A DNA stretch of 64,000 nt, from contig NZ_CP163512.1 of the NCBI RefSeq assembly GCF_041075285.1, positions 3,162,001-3,226,000 of the forward strand. Reading direction: 5' to 3'. The translations under genes and the position numbers were made by a program. This DNA comes from Providencia rettgeri (GTDB lineage: Bacteria > Pseudomonadota > Gammaproteobacteria > Enterobacterales > Enterobacteriaceae). Under the pieces are notes generated by a model that made no database searches, had not been told where the DNA came from, and saw only the letters and a program-made list of their open reading frames with translations. Shown in pieces: positions 1 to 8,559 of the stretch; position 1 is the stretch's first letter; every line of letters starts with the position of its first letter.

Positions 1-405
1 AACGGCACATTTTGGATCGTGTTTAGTGCCCACTTTGTTCTGATCTCTGCGTTTACTTTTAGCCACATTTCCACAGGGTTAGCACGTATTTCTCCCGATA
101 TTGAAAATATTGCCTCCAGCTTAGGCGCTTCCCCTTGGTATCGGTTATGTCATGTGACGTTACCATTATTGATGCCATGGATGATATCAGCCTTAGCATT
201 AAGCCTATCACTGTCTTTAGGGGAATTAGGCGCAACCATGATGCTATATCCACCTGGGTGGGTTACATTACCAGTGTCGATTTTTAGCTTAACCGATCGG
301 GGGAATATCGCCGATGGCTCTGCACTCACCATAGTGCTTGTGGCAATAACCCTACTATTAATGATGAAGCTAGAAAGAATAGCCAAAAAATTGGGGCAAA
401 AATAA
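1..405 (+). CDS. ABC transporter permease, C-terminal part (probable 2-aminoethylphosphonate type)
   Basis: The reading frame is open from base 1, so the gene begins outside the window; about 134 residues remain. The fragment is hydrophobic with several membrane segments. It carries a typical EAA-loop signature around residues 36-57 (SLGASPWYRLCHVTLP), where importer permeases contact their ATPase. The C-terminal wording (LGATMMLYPPGWVTLPVSIF) resembles PhnV-type permeases for 2-aminoethylphosphonate; thiamine or iron permeases of the same superfamily are the alternative. It would sit in the inner membrane. A rho-independent terminator follows 6 bases after the stop, so this looks like the last gene of its operon. 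The substrate is an inference from resemblance only. Confidence 0.6.
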   Translation, partial: NGTFWIVFSAHFVLISAFTFSHISTGLARISPDIENIASSLGASPWYRLCHVTLPLLMPWMISALALSLSLSLGELGATMMLYPPGWVTLPVSIFSLTDRGNIADGSALTIVLVAITLLLMMKLERIAKKLGQK

Positions 406-410
406 TCACG

Positions 411-432
411 AAAAAGCCTAAAAAGGCTTTTT
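411..432 (+). terminator. Rho-independent terminator after the ABC permease gene
   Basis: AAAAAGCC and GGCTTTTT form an 8-bp stem around an A-rich loop, ending in a T run, directly after the permease stop codon. Confidence 0.75.
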
Positions 433-766
433 CACTTTTCATCCATATCATCGAGTGTTTCAATAATCGTATTTTTAACATGCTTAACATATTTAATACA
501 ATTAACATATTTAAAAATAATTTAAGTTATTAATCATAAAAGCATTGAAATGACACTTAAGTAATTAGGCGGACAATTTAAAATAAATCGCTGAGTATTT
601 ATACTGAAAATTAAATATCATTAATCCACTGAGGCTTAAAAAAAGCGTTTTCCATTGCATTAAGCGAAAAATCAATATTAAGTTTTTATTTAAACTATCG
701 CTATTTAATAACAATCACATATTGTCTAAAATGCTCTTTCTTTATATTAATAAAAAGGAATTTTTC

Positions 767-1270
767 ATGAATTTGCTAAAAAAAAGTGGATTAGCATTGC
801 TCGTCTGTGTTTCTTTACCTGCGTTATCTGCTGTCCAAAATATGCCAATTAATATTAAAGGTACATTTTCAAATGTCACTCAGCCTTGTACGGACACTAA
901 GCTTGAATTTACCACGGCTTTCGGCGCTATTAACACGCTAGAAAAAGTGGGTGATGAAACATCCTATAGAAGCTCAGGCGGTTTAAGTTTTAATTGCCAA
1001 TTCCCTGCTAAAGCAAAACTAACGTTCACCGCCAACAATGCACCAAATGCACCTGATTTATTTAAAACATCGAGTGATGCTTTTGGTGTTAAATTAAAAT
1101 ATAATGATGTGGAAGTAAAACCGGGTCAGTCTAATGATCTTAACGTTTCCCAAGGAAGTAATTATATTTCTTTCCAAACAAGCATGAAACGTGTATTAGC
1201 CAATGGCCCTAACGATTTTGGTAATCATACTTTTGATATCATCGGTAATTTGGCGATTACTTACCAATAA
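767..1270 (+). CDS. Secreted pilin-like protein (paralogue 1)
   Basis: A protein of 167 residues. The ATG at 767 is chosen because AAAAGGAA lies just upstream and the protein then begins with a clean signal peptide (MNLLKKSGLALLVCVSLPA, cleavage near LSA/VQN). The mature part has two cysteines about 40 residues apart (QPC near residue 43, FNC near 83), spaced as in the single disulphide of type 1 pilins. It ends NLAITYQ, with the penultimate tyrosine typical of pilin C-termini. The next gene encodes a clear paralogue sharing NMPI-I-GTFSN near the mature start and the GNLAI-Y end. No chaperone or usher gene is nearby. Call: fimbrial-subunit-like surface protein, specific function unknown. Confidence 0.6.
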   Translation: MNLLKKSGLALLVCVSLPALSAVQNMPINIKGTFSNVTQPCTDTKLEFTTAFGAINTLEKVGDETSYRSSGGLSFNCQFPAKAKLTFTANNAPNAPDLFKTSSDAFGVKLKYNDVEVKPGQSNDLNVSQGSNYISFQTSMKRVLANGPNDFGNHTFDIIGNLAITYQ

Positions 1271-1283
1271 TATATTACCTCTA

Positions 1284-1322
1284 CATTTTGAACTGAGTCA
1301 TCGTGTTACTCAGTTCAAAATG
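1284..1322 (+). terminator. Perfect 15-bp inverted repeat between the two pilin-like genes
   Basis: CATTTTGAACTGAGT is followed by 9 bases and then its exact reverse complement ACTCAGTTCAAAATG. It sits 14 bases after the stop of the first pilin-like gene. There is only a short T run, so it may stabilise the upstream mRNA or act as a weak terminator. Confidence 0.55.
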
Positions 1323-1373
1323 TTTGATTATAATAAATGAGTAATAACGCTTATTTTATTTGAGATATTTATA

Positions 1374-1883
1374 ATGTATGCCATTAACTTAAAAATATTT
1401 ATTCCATCTATATTATTATTCGGTATTACACCTTACTCTTTATCTGCAACACAAAATATGCCTATTCATATTAGTGGAACATTTTCAAATGCCCCATTAT
1501 GTCAACTTACTGACAATTCGACCTTTTCAAACTTTACTCATGAGGCTAATTCCTCTAAAAAAATAGGGCAAGAAACCACAGCACACAAAGTTCCGCTTTC
1601 CATTGATTGCGAAGCACCAGTTAACGCTCAATTATCATTTACAACACCGGCAAGTGCCCATTCTAGTCAGCTATTCCAGACGTCGAGTAAAGCACATGCT
1701 ATCAAATTAAGCTGGCAAGGTGAGCAAATACTACCGAATAAAAGCATTGCTATCACGATGACGCAAAATCAAAAAATTTATTATCTCGACGCTGCATTAG
1801 TGAGAGTTGCACCGAGTGGCGTAGGTGATTATGGCGAACACACGTTTAACATCGCAGGGAATTTGGCGATAGATTACCCCTAA
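1374..1883 (+). CDS. Secreted pilin-like protein (paralogue 2)
   Basis: A protein of 169 residues, clearly related to the preceding gene product along its whole length. The N-terminus has a hydrophobic signal peptide (MYAINLKIFIPSILLFGITP, cleavage near LSA/TQN). The mature protein starts TQNMPIHISGTFSN, has two cysteines in the same relative positions (PLC, IDC) and ends GNLAIDYP. The pair probably arose by tandem duplication and then diverged strongly. It could be a minor fimbrial subunit or an independent export product; with no secretion partner visible the function stays open. Confidence 0.6.
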   Translation: MYAINLKIFIPSILLFGITPYSLSATQNMPIHISGTFSNAPLCQLTDNSTFSNFTHEANSSKKIGQETTAHKVPLSIDCEAPVNAQLSFTTPASAHSSQLFQTSSKAHAIKLSWQGEQILPNKSIAITMTQNQKIYYLDAALVRVAPSGVGDYGEHTFNIAGNLAIDYP

Positions 1884-2009
1884 ATAATTTCCAATGATAT
1901 CTGTGATGATAAGTTTTCCATCTTGCTGATTTCTTAAATTTTTATTGATTTGACTAATTTTCAATCCAAAAATAAAAAATAAAATTTTCATTTTTCTTTA
2001 TGCAAACGC

Positions 2010-2037
2010 TTGCGTCAGCAAGAGACATGGGTATAAT
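2010..2037 (+). promoter_or_regulatory. pyrBI promoter
   Basis: TTGCGT at 2010-2015 and TATAAT at 2032-2037 are separated by 16 bases and lie just upstream of the leader peptide gene. This matches the position of the UTP-sensitive pyrBI promoter of enterobacteria. Confidence 0.75.
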
Positions 2038-2062
2038 GCGCCACAATTTGTCGGGAGAAACC

Positions 2063-2194
2063 ATGAACGCTGCTGCTGTATTTTTTACACAGAACACCTC
2101 CAACGTACTGCCTTCGAGCGGTCTGGACAGCCTGTTTTTTCCCTCCGTATTGATAAAAAAGCCCCTCATTGAGGGGCTTTTTTTTGGCCTATAG
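2063..2194 (+). CDS. pyrL: pyrBI operon leader peptide PyrL
   Basis: A 43-residue leader ([10 protein letters not shown]...). The ATG at 2063 is preceded by GGGAGA at a good distance. Its coding sequence contains runs of T (GTATTTTTTAC and CTGTTTTTTCC) where RNA polymerase pauses when UTP is low. It reads straight through the attenuator hairpin at 2161-2185, so a closely following ribosome would prevent hairpin formation. This is the known pyrBI attenuation design: low UTP couples translation to transcription and allows read-through into pyrB. Length and arrangement agree with the 44-residue E. coli leader although the sequence differs. Confidence 0.85.
   Translation: MNAAAVFFTQNTSNVLPSSGLDSLFFPSVLIKKPLIEGLFFGL
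2161..2185 (+). terminator. pyrBI attenuator terminator
   Basis: GCCCCTC-ATT-GAGGGGC stem-loop followed by a run of eight T, located inside the end of pyrL and 45 bases before pyrB. Confidence 0.9.
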
Positions 2195-2229
2195 ACTTAA
2201 CATGTCTTGCTGACAAAAGGAGAACAACC

Positions 2230-3165
2230 ATGCCGAATCCTTTATATCTTCGCGATATCATTTCGATTAACGATTTAGACCGCTCAGATCTTGAGCTTGT
2301 GCTCACCGTGGCTGCATCATTAAAAAAACAGCCACAACCTGAATTTCTGAAACATAAAGTCGTTGCAAGTTGTTTCTTCGAGGCATCAACCAGAACACGT
2401 TTATCATTCGAAACTGCAATCCACCGCTTGGGGGCGTCGGTTGTGGGTTTCTCTGATAGCACCAACACATCGTTAGGTAAAAAAGGCGAAACCTTAGCGG
2501 ATACGATTTCGGTTATTAGCCAATATGTTGATGCGATCGTCATGCGTCACCCACAGGAGGGCGCAGCACGTTTAGCAAGCCAATTTGCAGGCCAAATCCC
2601 TGTCATCAACGCTGGAGACGGTTCTAACCAGCACCCAACACAAACTCTACTGGATTTGTTCACTATCCAAGAAACACAAGGCCGTTTAGAAAACTTGCAG
2701 GTGGCAATGGTTGGTGATCTCAAATACGGCAGAACCGTACACTCACTAACGCAGGCCTTGTCTAAGTTTGAAGGAAACCACTTCTATTTTATCGCCCCTG
2801 AAGCGCTATCTATGCCGAACCATATCTTGCATATTTTGGAAGAAAAAGGCGCAACTTATAGCTTGCACAATAATATCGATGAAGTGATGCCAGAGCTGGA
2901 TATTCTGTATATGACACGCGTCCAAAAAGAGCGGCTTGACCCGTCTGAATATGCGAATGTGAAAGCACAGTTCATCTTGCGTGCCGAAGATTTACATTCA
3001 GCCAAACCAAATTTAAAAGTCTTACACCCACTGCCACGTATTGATGAAATCACCGTAGACGTGGATAGCACACCTTATGCCTATTACTTCCAACAAGCAG
3101 GTAACGGTATCTATGCACGCCAAGCGTTGCTATCACTGGTTTTAAATAAAGAATTGGCTATCTGA
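2230..3165 (+). CDS. pyrB: Aspartate carbamoyltransferase catalytic subunit
   Basis: 311 residues, full length. It condenses carbamoyl phosphate and aspartate to carbamoyl aspartate, the committed step of pyrimidine synthesis, as the catalytic trimer of a cytosolic dodecamer with PyrI. The carbamoyl-phosphate signature [11 protein letters not shown] is near residue 53, HPTQ near 135 and the HPLPR segment near 268. The start ATG follows AAAAGGAG. pyrI follows after 13 bases, and expression should be set by the pyrL attenuator upstream. Confidence 0.97.
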   Translation: MPNPLYLRDIISINDLDRSDLELVLTVAASLKKQPQPEFLKHKVVASCFFEASTRTRLSFETAIHRLGASVVGFSDSTNTSLGKKGETLADTISVISQYVDAIVMRHPQEGAARLASQFAGQIPVINAGDGSNQHPTQTLLDLFTIQETQGRLENLQVAMVGDLKYGRTVHSLTQALSKFEGNHFYFIAPEALSMPNHILHILEEKGATYSLHNNIDEVMPELDILYMTRVQKERLDPSEYANVKAQFILRAEDLHSAKPNLKVLHPLPRIDEITVDVDSTPYAYYFQQAGNGIYARQALLSLVLNKELAI

Positions 3166-3178
3166 GGAGGAACTTATC

Positions 3179-3643
3179 ATGACACACGACCATAAACTAC
3201 AAGTTGAAGCAATCAGCTACGGTACCGTTATCGACCACATTCCTGCTCAAATTGGCTTTAAGCTACTAAAATTATTTAGGCTGACCAAAACAGATGAACG
3301 CATTACCATTGGGCTAAATTTACCCTCAAGTCATCTGGGCAAAAAAGACATTATCAAAATCGAGAATACCTTTTTAACCCCTGAGCAAGCTAACCAATTG
3401 GCGATGTATGCCCCAGAAGCGACCGTGAATCGCATTGAAGACTACCAAGTCGTTGAAAAATTGGAATTAACATTACCTGAACATATCGATAATGTGCTGG
3501 TATGCCCTAACAGTAACTGTATTAGCCACAATGAACCCGTTGCAAGCAGTTTCCGCGTGAAGAAATTGGGCAAAGAAGTCGCATTGACCTGTCGTTTCTG
3601 TGAAAAAGAGTTCGATAGAGATGCTGTGATCAATAACCAATAG
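3179..3643 (+). CDS. pyrI: Aspartate carbamoyltransferase regulatory subunit
   Basis: 154 residues. This is the allosteric subunit that binds CTP and UTP (inhibitors) and ATP (activator) and links the catalytic trimers. The N-terminal nucleotide-binding domain is followed by the zinc domain, whose four cysteines are visible as CPNSNC and CRFC in the last 50 residues. The start is preceded by GAGGAGG, 13 bases after pyrB, consistent with co-transcription. Confidence 0.97.
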   Translation: MTHDHKLQVEAISYGTVIDHIPAQIGFKLLKLFRLTKTDERITIGLNLPSSHLGKKDIIKIENTFLTPEQANQLAMYAPEATVNRIEDYQVVEKLELTLPEHIDNVLVCPNSNCISHNEPVASSFRVKKLGKEVALTCRFCEKEFDRDAVINNQ

Positions 3644-3777
3644 GTTATTTCAGCGTAGACTTCGGTGTTGTCTGGGCGCAATCCGTGTTTTAATAGTGCC
3701 TAATAGCCATAAAAATGTGACTCCACCTAAGTAATATCAGACGAGTCGCTTCTTTTACGTGATGAAACGGAGTAATT

Positions 3778-4164
3778 ATGTCATACGAAATCAATACAGA
3801 AAACGCACCCGCTGCCATTGGTCCATACGTTCAAGGCGTTGATTTGGGTAGCATGGTTATCACTTCAGGCCAAATTCCTGTTGATCCAAAAACGGGGGAC
3901 GTGCCAGAAGATATCGCCGCACAGACTCGCCAATCACTGGCTAACGTCAAAGCGATCTTAGAGAAAGCAGGCTTAACAGCAGCCGATATCGTCAAAACCA
4001 CTGTATTCGTTAAAGACTTAAATGACTTTGCGACAGTCAATGCGACCTATGAAGAATTCTTCAAGCAACACAATGCGCCATTCCCAGCGCGTTCTTGCGT
4101 TGAAGTCGCCCGTCTTCCAAAAGATGTAAAAATTGAAATCGAAGCAATCGCAGTACGCAAATAA
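3778..4164 (+). CDS. ridA: Enamine/imine deaminase RidA
   Basis: 128 residues, the usual length of the YjgF/YER057c/UK114 family. RidA hydrolyses reactive enamine/imine intermediates such as 2-aminoacrylate made by PLP enzymes, and forms a cytosolic trimer. The family motif with the catalytic arginine is visible as PARSCVEVARLPKDVKIEIE near residues 103-122. It lies 134 bases after pyrI, the same order as E. coli pyrBI-ridA. A hairpin follows at 4183. Confidence 0.95.
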   Translation: MSYEINTENAPAAIGPYVQGVDLGSMVITSGQIPVDPKTGDVPEDIAAQTRQSLANVKAILEKAGLTAADIVKTTVFVKDLNDFATVNATYEEFFKQHNAPFPARSCVEVARLPKDVKIEIEAIAVRK

Positions 4165-4182
4165 CGCTTAATTCTATGCAGG

Positions 4183-4205
4183 CACCCCATTATCCTGATG
4201 GGGTG
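4183..4205 (+). terminator. Hairpin after ridA
   Basis: CACCCCAT and ATGGGGTG form an 8-bp stem with a 7-base loop, followed by TTAAT. The region from here to about 4559 has no convincing gene. Confidence 0.6.
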
Positions 4206-4559
4206 TTAATCACCGTCCATTGTCAAATATTACGCGGCTCTCTACGTCTCCCCCTTCTTTTCTTTTTTACCGTCAGGTTTCTCCCCTAAACCAACCGACG
4301 CGTCAATAATTCAACCCATCAGCATGGTGACAACAAGTGCCATCATACCTGAAGGCAATAAAGCGAATTCATACTGTGAATACCTGTTATTAATTATAGA
4401 TACATGATGATTTCATTTTCTTAATTCATGATTAAACTCATCGCCAATACTGGGCAATTTTCGTTAACTTAATGGAAACTTAAGTTAAACTTTTTGATTA
4501 CCCACAAAATTATTTATTTTTCCCCCCACGTTGAATATTCAGGAACTTAATTATTTTCC

Positions 4560-4573
4560 TTGTCTTAGATCAA
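4560..4573 (+). promoter_or_regulatory. FNR-like site upstream of nrdD
   Basis: TTGTC-TTAG-ATCAA matches the FNR consensus TTGAT-N4-ATCAA at 8 of 10 defined positions. It lies about 165 bases before nrdD, which is FNR-activated in E. coli. Assigned by eye. Confidence 0.5.
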
Positions 4574-4601
4574 ATTAATGTCAGCTAAAAAAAAGTAATA
4601 T

Positions 4602-4648
4602 CCCACATATTGTGTTTTAATTGCCAGCATAGACACTATATGTAGTAT
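4602..4648 (+). promoter_or_regulatory. Probable NrdR box pair upstream of nrdD
   Basis: ACACTATATGTAGTAT at 4633-4648 fits the 16-bp NrdR box consensus at about 14 positions. A weaker dyad, CCCACATATTGTGTTT, starts 31 bases upstream at 4602, the three-turn spacing typical of NrdR box pairs. NrdR represses ribonucleotide reductase genes when dATP is plentiful. The second box is solid by eye; the first is weak. Confidence 0.5.
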
Positions 4649-4737
4649 TTATTCACATTTTATCCACAGATAAACGCTAAGCAGAAAAACAACGGATAAC
4701 ACCGTAGCGCGGTGGATAACATAAAAGGAGAGAGACA

Positions 4738-6876
4738 GTGGGAACGGTTGTCATTAAAAGAGATGGTTGTCAGGTCAATTTTGACCTTCCGAGAATTCAA
4801 GAAGCTGTAAAGCGTGCCGCTGCTGCGGTGAATGTTAAGGATGACGATTATTGTCTTCAAGTTGCCTCTATTGTAACAGAGCAACTTTGCGACCGTAGCC
4901 AAGTGGATATTGGTGAAATCCAAGACGCTGTCGAAAACCAGCTAATGGCGGGACCATACAAAGATTTAGCTCGTGCTTATATTGAATATCGCCATGATAG
5001 GGACAGCGAGCGTGAAAAACGCAGCCAACTTACCCATGATATCCGCGGATTAATTGAGCAAAGTAATGTTTCCTTGTTGAACGAAAATGCCAACAAAGAC
5101 AGTAAAGTGATCCCAACTCAGCGAGACTTGCTTGCCGGGATCGTGGCAAAACATTACGCCAAGCAGCATATTTTACCTCGCGACGTCGTTCTAGCTCATG
5201 AAAGAGGCGAAATTCACTATCATGACCTCGACTATGCGCCATTTTTCCCGATGTTTAACTGCATGCTGATTGACCTTAAGGGCATGTTAACCAATGGGTT
5301 TAAAATGGGAAATGCAGAAATTGAACCCCCTAAATCAATTTCTACAGCCACAGCGGTCACTGCACAGATCATCGCTCAAGTCGCTAGCCACATTTATGGT
5401 GGCACAACCATCAACCGAATTGATGAAATTTTAGCCCCTTATGTGGCAATTAGTTATCAAAAACATTTAAAAGTGGCGCAAGAGTGGGGAATTGCTGACG
5501 CAGAAGGTTACGCGCAAAACCGTACAGACAAAGAGTGTTACGATGCATTCCAATCTTTAGAGTATGAGGTAAATACGCTACATACTGCTAATGGCCAAAC
5601 GCCATTTGTCACTTTTGGCTTTGGGTTAGGTACATCAAAAGAAGCGCGTTTAATTCAACAGTCTATTTTGAGAAACCGCATTGCAGGCCTTGGCAAAAAC
5701 CGTAAAACCGCGGTTTTCCCTAAACTCGTTTTCGCCATCAAAGATGGATTAAACCACAAACTGAGCGACCCAAATTACGATATCAAACAACTCGCGTTAG
5801 AATGTGCCAGTAAGCGTATGTACCCCGATATTCTCAATTATGACCGTGTTGTTGATGTTACTGGCTCATTTAAAACCCCAATGGGCTGCCGTAGCTTCTT
5901 AGGTGTTTATGAAGAAAATGGCGAGCAAATTCATGATGGTCGCAATAATTTAGGCGTTATTAGCCTGAACTTGCCACGTATTGCTATTGAAGCACAAGGT
6001 AGCGAAGATGCATTTTGGGCGATATTGGATGAGCGCCTCACTATCGCGAAAAAAGCCTTAATGACACGGATTGCCCGCCTAGAAACGGTGAAAGCCCGCG
6101 TTGCCCCTATTCTCTATATGGAAGGCGCTTGCGGCGTAAGGTTAAAAGCAGATGATAATGTCGCTGAAATTTTCAAAAATGGTCGAGCCTCAATTTCCTT
6201 AGGCTACATTGGGCTACATGAAACTATCAATGCGCTCTTTGGTTCAAAAACCCATGTGTATGATAGCGAAAAACTGCGTGAAAAGGCGGTGGCTATCGTC
6301 AACCGTTTACGTCAGGCAACGGACGAATGGAAAGCCCAAACAGGCTACGGTTTCAGTTTATATAGCACTCCTAGTGAAAACCTGTGCGACCGTTTTTGCC
6401 GCATCGACACAGCTGAATTTGGCATCATTGAAGGCGTCACAGATAAAGGCTACTACACCAATAGCTTCCATTTAGATGTTGAAAAACAAGTCAATCCATA
6501 CGACAAAATTGACTTTGAAGCCCCTTACCCTGCACTCGCGAATGGCGGTTTTATTTGCTACGGTGAGTACCCAAACTTGCAACACAACGTCAGGGCGCTG
6601 GAAGATGTGTGGGACTATAGCTATCAACATGTTCCTTATTATGGCACCAATACACCAATAGATGAGTGTTATGAATGTGGTTTCTCTGGAGAGTTTTCCT
6701 GTACCAGTAAAGGTTTCACCTGCCCTGCTTGCGGCAATCATGACACTAACCGAGTCTCAGTGATCCGCCGTGTCTGTGGTTATTTAGGTAGCCCAGATGC
6801 AAGGCCATTCAACGCCGGTAAACAAGAAGAAGTGAAGCGTCGTATCAAACACTTAGGTAATGGTCAAATAGGCTAA
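4738..6876 (+). CDS. nrdD: Anaerobic ribonucleoside-triphosphate reductase
   Basis: 712 residues with a GTG start after AAAAGGAGAG. It reduces NTPs to dNTPs without oxygen using a glycyl radical. The N-terminal ATP-cone (residues about 3-95) gives dATP/ATP allosteric control. The C-terminal zinc site shows as two CxxC pairs (CYEC, CPAC) near residues 644-665. The radical site is RRVCGYLG, which puts the glycyl radical at Gly681, the E. coli position. nrdG follows after 4 bases. Upstream FNR-like and NrdR-like sites fit induction by anaerobiosis and dNTP shortage. Confidence 0.97.
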   Translation: MGTVVIKRDGCQVNFDLPRIQEAVKRAAAAVNVKDDDYCLQVASIVTEQLCDRSQVDIGEIQDAVENQLMAGPYKDLARAYIEYRHDRDSEREKRSQLTHDIRGLIEQSNVSLLNENANKDSKVIPTQRDLLAGIVAKHYAKQHILPRDVVLAHERGEIHYHDLDYAPFFPMFNCMLIDLKGMLTNGFKMGNAEIEPPKSISTATAVTAQIIAQVASHIYGGTTINRIDEILAPYVAISYQKHLKVAQEWGIADAEGYAQNRTDKECYDAFQSLEYEVNTLHTANGQTPFVTFGFGLGTSKEARLIQQSILRNRIAGLGKNRKTAVFPKLVFAIKDGLNHKLSDPNYDIKQLALECASKRMYPDILNYDRVVDVTGSFKTPMGCRSFLGVYEENGEQIHDGRNNLGVISLNLPRIAIEAQGSEDAFWAILDERLTIAKKALMTRIARLETVKARVAPILYMEGACGVRLKADDNVAEIFKNGRASISLGYIGLHETINALFGSKTHVYDSEKLREKAVAIVNRLRQATDEWKAQTGYGFSLYSTPSENLCDRFCRIDTAEFGIIEGVTDKGYYTNSFHLDVEKQVNPYDKIDFEAPYPALANGGFICYGEYPNLQHNVRALEDVWDYSYQHVPYYGTNTPIDECYECGFSGEFSCTSKGFTCPACGNHDTNRVSVIRRVCGYLGSPDARPFNAGKQEEVKRRIKHLGNGQIG

Positions 6877-6880
6877 TGGT

Positions 6881-7345
6881 ATGAATTATCACCAATACTA
6901 CCCTGTTGATGTGGTTAATGGTCCAGGAACCCGCTGCACACTATTTGTGGCGGGCTGTGTTCACCAGTGTCGTGGTTGTTACAACCAAAGTACATGGCGT
7001 GTGGATTCAGGAGTACCATTCACCCAAGAAATGGAAGACCAAATTATTCAAGATTTGCAAGATACTCGCATCCGTCGGCAGGGGCTTTCCCTTTCTGGTG
7101 GAGACCCACTACACCCTGCTAATTTGCCAGCGATACTTAAATTAGTAAAACGGGTAAAAGCAGTTTGCCCAGATAAGGATATCTGGCTTTGGACGGGTTA
7201 TAAATTAAATGAGCTGACTCTCGAACAACAAAAGGTAGTCAGCTTGGTCAATACCTTGATTGACGGCAAGTTTGAACAAGATCTTCATGACCCGCGCTTA
7301 ATTTGGCGCGGCAGTGCAAATCAAGTGATCCACTATTTGCGCTAG
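6881..7345 (+). CDS. nrdG: Anaerobic ribonucleotide reductase-activating protein
   Basis: 154 residues. A radical-SAM activase that generates the glycyl radical on NrdD. The [4Fe-4S]-binding cysteines are Cys26, Cys30 and Cys33 (CVHQCRGC), the CxxxCxxC signature. A glycine-rich SAM-contact segment (SLSGGDPL) follows near residue 72. It is coupled to nrdD by a 4-base gap, and its 3' end overlaps the convergent yhbP gene by 4 bases. Confidence 0.96.
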   Translation: MNYHQYYPVDVVNGPGTRCTLFVAGCVHQCRGCYNQSTWRVDSGVPFTQEMEDQIIQDLQDTRIRRQGLSLSGGDPLHPANLPAILKLVKRVKAVCPDKDIWLWTGYKLNELTLEQQKVVSLVNTLIDGKFEQDLHDPRLIWRGSANQVIHYLR

Positions 7346-7791
7346 GCTTTTCGTCCCCAATGCAGTTTTGTGCCAAACCCCAATTTATTGTCCACCATTT
7401 TGACCTTTTCTAACTGAAGCTGCCAAATTGGCAGTTTCGCTGTTAGGGCAACAGGGAATCGTCGGCAATAGACCTTTCGAGCTTGCTGTTCCGCGTCCCC
7501 GACAAGTCTTTTAATTTCACCAATAAATTGGATCCCCTGTATTGTATTAACGGCTTTGGTTTGTGTGGAGATTGTGCCTGCCACATGGGCGTTAGCAACC
7601 ATCAATTGACCATGCTTAGAATCAGTGTCTGTCATTAAAATCAATGACATATTTTTCGCATCAAATGCATAATAACAACTGGCGGGCCAGATATCATTGT
7701 GATGATGGGTGAATAAGGAAAAAACGTGTTGGCGAGAAATATAGCGCTGAATGTGTTTTAAGGTTTGTTCAGGCGTCATAGCGGTTTCCAT
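7342..7791 (-). CDS. yhbP: YhbP family (UPF0306) protein
   Basis: 149 residues, matching the YhbP/UPF0306 family in length and in motifs such as GIQFIGEIKRL, RRFPVA and DNKLGFGTKLHW. The fold is that of the split-barrel pyridoxamine-phosphate-oxidase-like flavin-binding proteins; the reaction is unknown. An ATG four codons further in (7779) is an alternative start. Its end overlaps nrdG. Confidence 0.85.
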   Translation of the reverse strand: METAMTPEQTLKHIQRYISRQHVFSLFTHHHNDIWPASCYYAFDAKNMSLILMTDTDSKHGQLMVANAHVAGTISTQTKAVNTIQGIQFIGEIKRLVGDAEQQARKVYCRRFPVALTAKLPIWQLQLEKVKMVDNKLGFGTKLHWGRKA

Positions 7792-7883
7792 ATAGGCTCG
7801 TTCAGAACAAGCTCATGGAGATCACTCCATAAGCTTGCTAAAACAGTTCTGAACGCAGGTATAAAGTTCGCTATTACTATAGC

Positions 7884-7916
7884 CTAACTAATTAGAAGAT
7901 GGTTCTAATTAGTTAG
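7884..7916. repeat. Perfect 14-bp inverted repeat
   Basis: CTAACTAATTAGAA and its exact complement TTCTAATTAGTTAG flank a 5-base loop. It sits upstream of the yhbP start and downstream of the DUF1471 gene, with no T tract, so it could be an operator or an mRNA hairpin rather than a terminator. A looser inverted repeat (GTTCAGAAC ... GTTCTGAAC) lies at about 7799-7853. Confidence 0.6.
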
Positions 7917-7931
7917 AGCTTTCACTCAAAA

Positions 7932-8030
7932 CAATTCGAGTTGTAGTTAGGCGGCAACTGTATAAGGCACACATATGTAACTAGTGCGAATAAACGTAAC
8001 CAACAACGCTACGACTCGAAGTATAAAGAG
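7932..8030. repeat. ERIC-like intergenic repeat
   Basis: The ends AATTCGAGTTGTAG and CAACAACGCTACGACTCGAA, with a central ACATATGTAACTAGTGCGA, match the ends and centre of the enterobacterial repetitive intergenic consensus. It lies between the DUF1471 gene and yhbP. Related copies are at 31280-31822 and 40342-40455. Confidence 0.6.
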
Positions 8031-8038
8031 TACAAAGA

Positions 8039-8290
8039 TTATTTGTAAATAGCCGCTGTCCCACTCATGGAATTCTCACCACCTGCTGAGATCACACGGA
8101 AAGAAGCTGCCCCAGCTTCATCAGCTTTTTTGGCCAATTGTGCGGTCAAGTCATTTACACTAACTGCACCGGTAACTGAAACATAACCCGCTACAGGCTG
8201 ATTAGAATGTTGAACTTCATCAGCAGCCATTGAACCAAATGATACAGCACCCAAAGCTAAAACAGCAGCGAATAATGTTGATTTTTTCAT
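8039..8290 (-). CDS. DUF1471 (BhsA/McbA/YhcN family) periplasmic stress protein
   Basis: 83 residues with a signal peptide (MKKSTLFAAVLALGAVSFGS, cleavage at SMA/ADE). The mature part has the DUF1471 pattern G-VSVTGAVSVNDLTAQLAKKADEAGA, ending in the ISAGGEN-SGTAAIYK strand. Proteins of this family are small periplasmic or outer-membrane-associated factors induced by stress, copper, acid or biofilm conditions. The family has many paralogues, so no symbol is given. Start supported by AAAGGAACG upstream. Confidence 0.85.
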   Translation of the reverse strand: MKKSTLFAAVLALGAVSFGSMAADEVQHSNQPVAGYVSVTGAVSVNDLTAQLAKKADEAGAASFRVISAGGENSMSGTAAIYK

Positions 8291-8559
8291 ATTGCGTTCC
8301 TTTTTGTAAAATTGATTTTTAATCGGGTTTTTACTGTCACCCTGTGATGTTGATCATATTATGCACTTTAACTTGGAATGAAAATTAGCATATTTTGCTA
8401 TCATCATTCAAAAAAATTGAATGATAACCTATATTGAGGTTACAAATTTGTGAAGGTTTTATTGTGTTTTTTATTTATATATTAATGTGTTATAAATAAC
8501 TTCTTTAACAAATATATTCGTCGTTAACCTATCGTTTTTATAAGACATATCAGCACAAA

